Shown: positions 26,303 through 32,681 of the stretch, piece by piece
How positions within the stretch are numbered: the stretch's first letter is position 1
Layout: every line of letters starts with the position of its first letter
Notes under the pieces: model-generated
Told to the model about the DNA's origin: nothing
Database searches by the model: none
What the model saw: the letters and a program-made list of their open reading frames with translations, nothing else
Made by a program: the position numbers and the translations under genes
DNA from: Mucilaginibacter sp. UBA5151
Lineage (GTDB): Bacteria; Bacteroidota; Bacteroidia; Sphingobacteriales; Sphingobacteriaceae
DNA length: 64,000 nt
Assembly: GCA_002413785.1 (NCBI GenBank)
Contig: DHXR01000017.1
Location: 22,437 to 86,436 of the forward strand
Direction: 5' to 3'

Positions 26303-27145
26303 TTAAATTTTAAAGTGTCCATTAGCTACTTTTTCTTCAACCTGATTATCTGCACGGCCAGTAAGTTTATTCCAATTACCATCGGTCATAATAACTTTTT
26401 GAATAGGCAAAAGGTAGTCTGCATAAACTTCTTCAAGAAATTCAGAAACATTATGTACTCTATTATATAAAGACTTTTCTGTTGTTATTTTATAATTAGC
26501 TTGTATTTGACCAAGTTGGCCAATAATTACAACCTGATTGGATAAGAGGAGCGCTTCCTGAACATCATGAGTAACTACCACAATAGTAGTTTTGTGCAAT
26601 TCACGCAACTTTTCTAACTCAATATAAAGTTTACTCTTCCAGGCGATATCAAGCGCGGAAAACGGTTCATCCAATAAAAGCAACTCCGGCTCTGTAGCAA
26701 AACTGCGTGCCAGCGCAACGCGTGTTTTCATGCCACCAGACAATTGATTTGGAAAGTAAGATGAAAATTCTGTCAACCCAACCGTTTCAATCAACCTGCC
26801 CACTTTCTCGTGATTTTTGACCCCTTTGATCTGTAAGGGAAGTTCAATATTTTGCCGCACCGTTAAATTAGGCATTAATGTGGCCTCTTGGAACATAAAA
26901 GCCAATTTACCATCCTTGAGGTATTCATCTGTAGAAACACTATTTATGTCAATTTTACCTGAAGAAAGCGAATTGCTATTTGTATTTAGTATGCCTGAGA
27001 TTAATCTAAGTAGGGTGGATTTCCCACAGCCGGAAGCACCCACCACAGCAATAGTTTCTCCTTTTGGTAAAGCAAAGGAAACATTCTTTAATACACTTCT
27101 TTTCCCATCATAGGAAAAACTTATATCATCGACTTTGAGGTACAT
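26303..27145 (-). CDS. ABC importer ATPase, SsuB/TauB-like
   Basis: All ABC ATPase motifs are visible: Walker A GASGCGKST, Q-loop FMFQEATLMP, signature LSGGM, Walker B LLLLDEPFSALD and switch VVVTHD. The C-terminal 60 residues extend beyond the core. The open frame reaches 27193, but the family start pattern MYLKVDDISFSYDG at 27145 fits better. A perfect palindrome (27141-27160) overlaps this start and could control translation. It energises import with the permease and lipoprotein of the operon. Confidence 0.85.
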   Translation of the reverse strand: MYLKVDDISFSYDGKRSVLKNVSFALPKGETIAVVGASGCGKSTLLRLISGILNTNSNSLSSGKIDINSVSTDEYLKDGKLAFMFQEATLMPNLTVRQNIELPLQIKGVKNHEKVGRLIETVGLTEFSSYFPNQLSGGMKTRVALARSFATEPELLLLDEPFSALDIAWKSKLYIELEKLRELHKTTIVVVTHDVQEALLLSNQVVIIGQLGQIQANYKITTEKSLYNRVHNVSEFLEEVYADYLLPIQKVIMTDGNWNKLTGRADNQVEEKVANGHFKI

Positions 27146-27160
27146 ACATGAATGTATGTA
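27141..27160. promoter_or_regulatory. Palindrome over the ABC ATPase start codon
   Basis: TACATACAT (27141-27149) and ATGTATGTA (27152-27160) form a perfect inverted repeat with a 2-bp centre covering the preferred ATG. It could bind a dimeric regulator or form an mRNA hairpin that hides the start. The word ATGGTTAGTA repeats just upstream (27163-27182). Confidence 0.45.
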
Positions 27161-27206
27161 ACGATGGTTAGTAATGGTTAGTAAAATGCTCAAAGTCTAA
27201 AATACA

Positions 27207-28010
27207 TTAACGCAAGCTAATTTCACCCCTAAAATTTACAATCTGGTTTAATACTTTAAATGTTATTGCCGAGTCAGGTAAGCAAACCATTTCTTCGCAA
27301 TCTTCTACGTGAAATTTATTTGTGTGATACACCAAGTGTTCTTTTCGCAAATTGGCCAAAAGTTCTTTTGGCAATAAAAAGTCTGAATAGATTACTAATC
27401 TGCCAACCGATTTTGGATTAAGGATATTTGCAAGTTCTATAGAGGAATCAAATGCGTATAAATTTATTTGAAAGCATGAAGGCTCGTTTTTAAAGAAAGA
27501 AATTGCACTGGTTCGGGCTCTAATAGGGTTATCGTCATTAAAATATGCCGACATCTTTCCTTTTGGGATTTTATCATTTCCAAAATATTCTATTTCGTAA
27601 GTCAAATGTTTTATACGGGAAGTTATCCAATCACATTGATAGAAACTAACAAAATTGTCAATGATCTCAACAAGATCGGAAGGATGGCTAACCTGTTTAT
27701 TTTGATAATAGCTTGAAACGGTATAACTCCCCCCGAATTCTTGTCCAGATATAACAATTACAGGGGTAAAAGGAAATTCCTTTTCGAGATGAATTACGGC
27801 ATCTTCTTTTTTTGGCCCCTCGCCAAGTAATTCCCAATCTAATAAAATCCCCAAAATACAGGACTTAACTTCAAGAGGAAGAAGCAATGCTTCATTTACT
27901 GTTTTTACAAGAACAAGTGTATAGTCAAGATTTTTTTCATCTATATAATAATCTATACCAGCGAATTGATTTTTATCATTTGTAATATATATGATGTAAC
28001 GGAGGATCAT
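27207..28010 (-). CDS. Divergent receiver-like protein, 267 aa, first gene of the cassette
   Basis: Residues 1-125 look like a receiver: LLDWELLGEG with D58 as possible phosphoacceptor, VIVISGQEF with S88, and YQNKQVSHPSDL with K105. The N-terminal acidic pair is weak (N11, D12), so phosphorylation is uncertain. Residues 130-267 are alpha-beta and unassigned; no DNA-binding motif is visible. It starts the ten-gene operon, 61 bp or more upstream of the ABC ATPase start, and may serve as another phosphorelay acceptor or as a regulatory subunit. Confidence 0.65.
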   Translation of the reverse strand: MILRYIIYITNDKNQFAGIDYYIDEKNLDYTLVLVKTVNEALLLPLEVKSCILGILLDWELLGEGPKKEDAVIHLEKEFPFTPVIVISGQEFGGSYTVSSYYQNKQVSHPSDLVEIIDNFVSFYQCDWITSRIKHLTYEIEYFGNDKIPKGKMSAYFNDDNPIRARTSAISFFKNEPSCFQINLYAFDSSIELANILNPKSVGRLVIYSDFLLPKELLANLRKEHLVYHTNKFHVEDCEEMVCLPDSAITFKVLNQIVNFRGEISLR

Positions 28011-28100
28011 AAAAGCTTTTCAAACTATTAATATCTTTCGAAGATAGTAAACAATGTATTTCACTATCGTAATAAAACAAAGTTAATCCCGCATGGATTA

Positions 28101-28628
28101 TTATAATTCATCAGATTTGTAACCAATCCTTTTCCGCGGGTGTGGAGTTGCCTTTTTCTCAATCAATTCATCCAGACATCGAAATACTACATCCATATTT
28201 TTATCTTGATTATCCAGCTTCATTTTAATTTTTTCAATTTCCACCCGTAATTCGGTGTGATCTAACAGCATTTGACGGATGCGGGTGAAAATTCGCATAA
28301 TCTGAATATTGACATTAATTGCCCTGTCGCTGGATAATACCCCGGATAACATGGCTACACCCTGCTCACTAAAACAATTTGGGGCTTGCCGCCGTCCGCC
28401 CCAACTTGCTATTCCATTTTGGAAGAGCAAGTTTTTATATTCTTCATCTGTCAGCCGAAATGAGAAATCAGGCGGAAAACGCTTAATATTTCGGGCAACG
28501 GCCTTGTTTAAATTACCAGTTGTTACCTGATAAAGTTCTGCCAAATCTTCATCCAGCATGACTTTTTGTTCCCTTACAAAGTAAATTTTATTAATGATAG
28601 CTTCATCGGCCATTAATTGATCTTTCAT
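28101..28628 (-). CDS. ORF6N-domain protein
   Basis: A protein of about 175 aa with the ORF6N DNA-binding domain: KIYFVREQKVMLDEDLAELY (near residue 12), GNLNKAVARNIKRFPPDFSF, and LSSDRAINVNIQIMRIFTRI, then a C-terminal helical region ending in a basic KKATPHPRKR tail. Such proteins are frequent in phages and in Bacteroidetes integrative elements, often near integrases. The longer frame to 28688 lacks family features at its start, so I use the ATG at 28628. It is transcribed alone between the signalling cassette and the integrase. Confidence 0.8.
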   Translation of the reverse strand: MKDQLMADEAIINKIYFVREQKVMLDEDLAELYQVTTGNLNKAVARNIKRFPPDFSFRLTDEEYKNLLFQNGIASWGGRRQAPNCFSEQGVAMLSGVLSSDRAINVNIQIMRIFTRIRQMLLDHTELRVEIEKIKMKLDNQDKNMDVVFRCLDELIEKKATPHPRKRIGYKSDEL

Positions 28629-28708
28629 ATTGATAATTATTAATCGTGGAATATTTAATGTTTTAAGCCCTGGTATCACATATTGCAATACCAGGGCTAA
28701 TAGAGAAT

Positions 28709-29926
28709 TTATTTAGTTGTATATTTCTGCTTTAGCATAGCCATATCAGCCCCAACCTTAATATCAAGTATTTTGGCATAATGCTGTGTCGTCTTGATAT
28801 TGGTATGGCCTAACATCTTCGATACGCTTTCAATCGGTACGCCATTTAAGAGCGTTACGGTAGTTGCAAATGTGTGTCGGGCTATATGAAATGTTAAATC
28901 TTTATTTATCTCACATAACGCTGCGATCTCCTTTAGATAAGCGTTCATTTTCTGATTAGAAGATACTGGCAAGGCTTTCCCTGTATTGCAACAAATAGGA
29001 TGATCTGAATATTTATCCAGCAAATTTAGGGCAACTGGCAATAAAGGTATTCGGCTTGGTGTATCGGTCTTTTTCCTTTTGGTATTTATCCACATTTCCC
29101 CGTCAACGCCTTTCACAATTTCCATGCTTTTTAGCTTTTTAACGTCAGCGTAAGCCAATCCTGTAAAGCAACAAAAAACGAAAATATCCCTTACCAGGTT
29201 AAGGCGATCAGTGGAAAAAACTTTATCGGCCATCGCTTGCAATTCGTCCTGATTAAGAAATACGCGGTCAACCTGCTTGATTTTTATTTTATAATTAACA
29301 AAGGGGTCTGTAGTTAACCATCCGCTTTTTACACATATTCCAATGATTTTTTTAAAATTCTTGATATACTTATAAGCTGAGTTATTAGCGCATTTACGTT
29401 CAGAACGAAGATAAAACTCATAATTGGTAATAAAATCATGATCGATTTTCTCGATTGCTATATCAGAAATTTTATATTTCCATAGTAAATAATTCTGTGT
29501 GTGCATTAGGGAGGTTTTGTATCGGATATATGTCCCGGCGGCATATTCATTACCTACTAACGTAGCTACTTTTTTATTGTGGTCTTTAAATACATCTAAA
29601 AGCATTATAGATTTTTCGCCCTTACCTAAGAATTTGTTTTTCAGGATTTCAGCAGTGACCACGCTATTTGCTTCTGTTAATAAACGGTGTGCTTCATAAA
29701 CTTGATTTTGCAGGTTGTCCAAATAGGCATTAAATGCCCTAATGTCTTCTTTTGTGCCGTTGGCACGGCCTGCGCCTGAATTCCAACGGGTAGGTTCGCA
29801 TTCACGTCCAGTTGTGGTTTCTGATCGTTTTCCGCTGACCGTGAAGCGAATGTAGATCGGCGCAGAGCCAGATTGATAGTTTTTTTGCTTCTTCATATAG
29901 AAGAGCAAGCTGAAATTGGTTTTCAT
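28709..29926 (-). CDS. Tyrosine recombinase of the ICE
   Basis: A 405-aa Bacteroidetes-type integrase. The N-terminus has the arm-binding pattern of this group (KKQKNYQSGSAPIYIRFTVS), a SAM-like core-binding domain occupies about 100-200, and the catalytic domain follows. Catalytic residues seen: CFTGLAYADV (the usual first arginine replaced by alanine, as in IntDOT-like enzymes), K in NTKRKKTDTP, H-x-x-R in HIARHTFAT, H in LGHTNIKTT and nucleophile Y in QHYAKI. Its position next to the ssrA 3' end indicates integration there. Length and motifs suggest that it is active. Confidence 0.9.
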   Translation of the reverse strand: MKTNFSLLFYMKKQKNYQSGSAPIYIRFTVSGKRSETTTGRECEPTRWNSGAGRANGTKEDIRAFNAYLDNLQNQVYEAHRLLTEANSVVTAEILKNKFLGKGEKSIMLLDVFKDHNKKVATLVGNEYAAGTYIRYKTSLMHTQNYLLWKYKISDIAIEKIDHDFITNYEFYLRSERKCANNSAYKYIKNFKKIIGICVKSGWLTTDPFVNYKIKIKQVDRVFLNQDELQAMADKVFSTDRLNLVRDIFVFCCFTGLAYADVKKLKSMEIVKGVDGEMWINTKRKKTDTPSRIPLLPVALNLLDKYSDHPICCNTGKALPVSSNQKMNAYLKEIAALCEINKDLTFHIARHTFATTVTLLNGVPIESVSKMLGHTNIKTTQHYAKILDIKVGADMAMLKQKYTTK

Positions 29927-30027
29927 AATGTTTTTACATTAAAAAGTGAAACAAATTTAGCTTTGCAGATACGTCCTGTCAAGATGTTCAGTTTTTGAAC
30001 ATGCTGTATATCAATTGTTTATAAGCT

Positions 30028-30068
30028 ATTCGGTGAGTAGTAATATGTCCGAAATCTACTCACCGAAT
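30028..30068. other. 13-bp inverted repeat between integrase and ssrA
   Basis: ATTCGGTGAGTAG (30028-30040) and CTACTCACCGAAT (30056-30068) pair perfectly across a 15-nt spacer. No T-run follows on either side, so it is a poor terminator. Lying between int and the ssrA junction, it may be a binding site for the integrase, excisionase or host factor (inference). Confidence 0.5.
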
Positions 30069-30122
30069 TACGCCCCTTTTTGCCGGGAATTGGTGTATAA
30101 ATAAGGACTTTGACTAAAAAAC

Positions 30123-30155
30123 AAAAGCCTGCAATCATTTGATTTGCAGGCTTTT
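30123..30155 (-). terminator. Terminator of ssrA
   Basis: AAAAGCCTGCAA (30123-30134) and TTGCAGGCTTTT (30144-30155) form a 12-bp stem. On the minus strand it starts 25 nt beyond the tmRNA 3' end and is followed by a T-rich run (TTTTGTTTTTTAG). If the element joins the chromosome at the ssrA 3' end, this terminator is supplied by the ICE. Confidence 0.8.
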
Positions 30156-30159
30156 AGTT

Positions 30160-30215
30160 GGTTTTGATACCGAATTAAGTGGAGCCGGAGGGATTCGAAC
30201 CCTCGTCCAAACATG
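30160..30215. other. Inferred ICE attachment junction at the ssrA 3' end
   Basis: The element side ends at the conserved ssrA 3' segment (GGATTCGAACC on the plus strand), which is a common attB for tyrosine recombinases. The integrase lies 250 bp away and mobile-type genes fill everything to its left. I found no second copy of the ssrA end in the window, so the other att site must be to the left of base 1. Exact crossover bases cannot be given. Confidence 0.55.
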
Positions 30216-30546
30216 GTATAAGGTAAGCTTTCTACATGCTTAGCTGCTGTTTAATTGTAGGGAAGGGGAAGGTCAGCCGCTTACCTGTACCGTCTTCCTT
30301 AGGTGCTTTGTTTCGCCTGCTATGCACACCATTAAGCAGGCTATTTTCATCTTTCGATGCCCCGGTTGCCGGCCCGATGAAACGGAAAACCGGCGGGACA
30401 AAAGCTGGGCTAATTCTAAATTAGGCAGCTAAGGCGTAAGTATTTTCGCCATTTGTAAGTTTGAGCGTTCAGATTAAAGCGCTAATTCACCCAACGCGCT
30501 GCATGCTTACTTACTTATCTCCATCCTGTCAATTCCGGTCGACCCC
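30180..30546 (-). ncRNA. ssrA: Transfer-messenger RNA (tmRNA)
   Basis: tmRNA rescues stalled ribosomes. The 5' end GGGGTC (30546-30541) pairs with the 3' end GGCTCC plus discriminator A (30186-30180), using two G-U pairs, and the T-arm GGTTCGAATCC lies just inside the 3' end. The tag reading frame at 30450-30421 reads GENTYALAA followed by TAA, matching the Bacteroidetes tag form that begins with G. The encoded 3' CCA is absent and would be added. The gene appears intact despite the integrated element at its 3' side. Confidence 0.95.
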
Positions 30547-30559
30547 TTTTTTAGAGTTT

Positions 30560-30722
30560 GCAGTTGCCCGTGGGCAGTTTGCAGTTTTTGATAACAATAC
30601 AAAGATAAAGAAAAGTTTGCAGTTCCCGGTTTGCAGTTTGCTTTTTTTGTTTTGCTGCCAACTCAAAACTGCCAACTGAGGCTACCTGCTATCTGCCAAC
30701 TGCCTACTGCTAACTGTTCTCC
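30560..30722. repeat. Stutter inverted repeat (GCAGTT words) between ssrA and aminotransferase
   Basis: The left part repeats GTTTGCAGTT and GGGCAGTTTGCAG; the right part repeats the complement, CTGCCAACTG and ACTGCTAACTG. The whole could fold into a long imperfect hairpin. It overlaps the last 41 bases of the aminotransferase gene, so the enzyme's C-terminal tail (RTVSSRQLADSR) comes from the repeat. Confidence 0.75.
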
Positions 30723-31908
30723 CCGGGTACACCTTCAATGCTTCCTCCAGCACAATCATCGCATTCTCAATATCGTCAATATTCAGCACGTAGGCTATCC
30801 TCACTTCTTTAAGTCCCGCGCCGGGTGTGCTGTAAAAGCCGCTTGCAGGGGCCATCATTACTGTTTGGTTATTGTAACTGAAGTCTTCCAGTATCCATTG
30901 GCAAAACTTATCGGCGTTATCTACCGGTAATTGTGCAACTACATAAAACGCACCGCCGGGGTTGGGGCAATATACACCCTCTATTTTATTTAAGGCTTTT
31001 ACTAAAGTATTACGACGCTGGGTATATTCTTTATTTACCGCCTCAAAATAAGTATCAGGGGTGTCAACTGCTGCTGTACCTGCAATTTGTTCCACCATAC
31101 CCGGACTAAGCCTTGCCTGTGCAAATTTTAAAGCAGTAGCAATCACGCTTTTATTTTTGGTAATCAGGCAGCCCAACCGCGCGCCGCAGGCGCTGTAACG
31201 TTTACTAACGGTATCTATCATAATCACATTTTCGTCGAGCCCGGTAAGGTGCATGGGCGAAGTAAAGCTACGGCCGTCATAACAAAACTCGCGGTAAGCC
31301 TCATCTGTAAACAGGTAAAGGTCATATTTTAAAACAAGCGCTTTCAGTTCCTCCAGTTCATCTTTTGAGTATAAATACCCGGTCGGGTTGTTGGGGCTGC
31401 AGATGAAAATGGCTTTGGTTTTTGGGGTAATCAGCTTCTCAAATTCAGCAATGGGCGGCAGCGCGAAGCCATTTTCTATAAAGGATAATATAGGTTTAAC
31501 CACAACGCCGCTTTGGCAGGCAAAACCGTTGTAATTGGCATAAAAAGGCTCGGGAACAATCATCTCGTCGCCCACGTCAAGGCAAGTCATCATGGCGATG
31601 GTAATGGCTTCTGAGCCGCCGGCGGTGACAACAATGTTTTCGGGGCCAATATTGTAGCCTGATTTGTTATAATATCCGCTTAGTTTTTTGCGATAGGATA
31701 AAGTGCCTTCGGATGGGGTATAGGCCCAAACTTTAAAATCAATATTTTTTATCGCGTTAAGCATACCCGCCGGGGTTTCAATATCCGGTTGTCCAATATT
31801 CAGATGATAAACCTTTTTACCATCAAGCTTAGCCTTATCGGCATAAGGCGTTAATTTTCGGATAGGGGAGGCAGGCATCTGCTTTCCTTTGTTTGAAATT
31901 TTTGGCAT
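30682..31908 (-). CDS. Aspartate-type PLP-dependent aminotransferase
   Basis: A class I/II fold-type I aminotransferase of 408 aa. The substrate loop NIGQPDIETP, the cofactor-binding AGGSEAI, the SPNNPTG motif, DEAYREFCYD, and the PLP-lysine region DTVSKRYSACGARLG (K as Schiff-base residue) are all present. A pyruvate-, aspartate- or aromatic-type substrate is possible; residue patterns alone do not settle it. It is single and housekeeping-like. The last residues are derived from the adjacent repeat, so the native end was probably a little shorter. Confidence 0.85.
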   Translation of the reverse strand: MPKISNKGKQMPASPIRKLTPYADKAKLDGKKVYHLNIGQPDIETPAGMLNAIKNIDFKVWAYTPSEGTLSYRKKLSGYYNKSGYNIGPENIVVTAGGSEAITIAMMTCLDVGDEMIVPEPFYANYNGFACQSGVVVKPILSFIENGFALPPIAEFEKLITPKTKAIFICSPNNPTGYLYSKDELEELKALVLKYDLYLFTDEAYREFCYDGRSFTSPMHLTGLDENVIMIDTVSKRYSACGARLGCLITKNKSVIATALKFAQARLSPGMVEQIAGTAAVDTPDTYFEAVNKEYTQRRNTLVKALNKIEGVYCPNPGGAFYVVAQLPVDNADKFCQWILEDFSYNNQTVMMAPASGFYSTPGAGLKEVRIAYVLNIDDIENAMIVLEEALKVYPGRTVSSRQLADSR

Positions 31909-31959
31909 AACACAAAATTAGGTATTTTAGTCGGAAAGTCCGAAAATCGGAGAAATCCA

Positions 31960-32130
31960 AAAAGTCCTCTCCTTGCGCCACCGCTAAAGCTAAGGCGGCA
32001 CGCGGTTGGAGAGGGTTGGGTGAGGCAAAAATCAAAAAAGACACGGATTTCGTGTCTTTTTTTGATTTTTTTAAACCCTCCTCTTATAGCCCTCTCCTTT
32101 GGAGACGGTTGGGTGAGGCGAAATTAAGCT
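31960..32130. repeat. GGTTGGGTGAGGC repeat words around a terminator
   Basis: Two copies of GGTTGGGTGAGGC (about 32015-32028 and 32107-32120) and several CCTCTCC/GGAGAGG words in opposite orientation surround a strong hairpin. It resembles other short-word repeat elements at chromosomal junctions in this window. Confidence 0.55.
32034..32062. terminator. Bidirectional terminator
   Basis: AAAAAAGACACG (32034-32045) and CGTGTCTTTTTT (32051-32062) pair across a 5-nt loop, with a run of A on one side and T on the other. It follows the DUF1573 gene on the minus strand and would end its transcript. Confidence 0.85.
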
Positions 32131-32140
32131 TTGGTGAGGC

Positions 32141-32545
32141 CTAATTACTGCTGCTTGTCGCCGGCTTTGCCACCACTTCGCCAACAATAATTAAATTTTT
32201 TGTGGGTGTCGTAGCATTTGAGGTCACCACAATTGTTTTTGTAAATGGCGCTGCAAATGCTGCGTTATAAGTGATTGTAATAGTGCCTTTGTCGCCGCTT
32301 TTTACCGGTGTTTTGGTGTAATTAGCTATGGTACAGCCGCAGGTTGGCCTTACATCAGTTAAAATAAGCGGCTCCTGCCCGATGTTGGTAAACTCAAAAA
32401 CAGTGGTAACCGATGTACCCTGGGGGATTTTACCAAAGTCATGTTTTTCTTCATTGAACTTAAACTCAGCTTTTTGTGCACGGGCTGTAAATGCAGTAAA
32501 TACAAAGCAAAAAATTACTGCGCATATCATTAATGTGTTTTTCAT
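32141..32545 (-). CDS. Exported DUF1573 protein
   Basis: A 134-aa secreted protein with a clear signal peptide (MKNTLMICAVIFCFVFTAFT) and one DUF1573 Ig-like domain: HDFGKIPQGTSVTTVFEFTN, then PLILTDVRPTCGCTIANY, and KGTITITYNA. The PTCGCT motif is the family hallmark. The function is unknown; DUF1573 proteins are abundant in Bacteroidetes and thought to lie in the periplasm or on the surface. Confidence 0.9.
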   Translation of the reverse strand: MKNTLMICAVIFCFVFTAFTARAQKAEFKFNEEKHDFGKIPQGTSVTTVFEFTNIGQEPLILTDVRPTCGCTIANYTKTPVKSGDKGTITITYNAAFAAPFTKTIVVTSNATTPTKNLIIVGEVVAKPATSSSN

Positions 32546-32628
32546 ATTTTATATTTGATTATTACAAATATAAAAGGATTAATCCAATTTAAAAACTATT
32601 AGTAAAAGTGGATGTTTTATATGTTTTG

Positions 32629-32661
32629 TTGCTAATTACAAAATAGAATTTTATAATTTTA
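32629..32661 (+). promoter_or_regulatory. Possible Bacteroidetes promoter of the E1 gene
   Basis: TTG (32629-32631) and TAATTTTA (32654-32661) resemble the -33 TTG and -7 TAnnTTTG elements of Bacteroidetes, with a 22-bp spacer, just above the expected spacing. The start codon lies 20 bp downstream of the -7 box, which implies a short leader. Confidence 0.35.
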
Positions 32662-32681
32662 CCGCTTAAACAAAATTTTAT

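Noticed and set aside
1..30180. Second att site (repeat of the ssrA 3' end) inside the window
   Set aside because: I looked for the GGATTCGAACC context elsewhere and did not find a copy; the left end must lie outside.
30221..30460. Plus-strand open frames over the tmRNA
   Set aside because: The region folds as tmRNA with a clear tag reading frame on the other strand.
30560..30722. CRISPR-like array from repeated GCAGTT words
   Set aside because: Repeats are short, irregular and inverted, with no constant spacers, and there are no cas genes.
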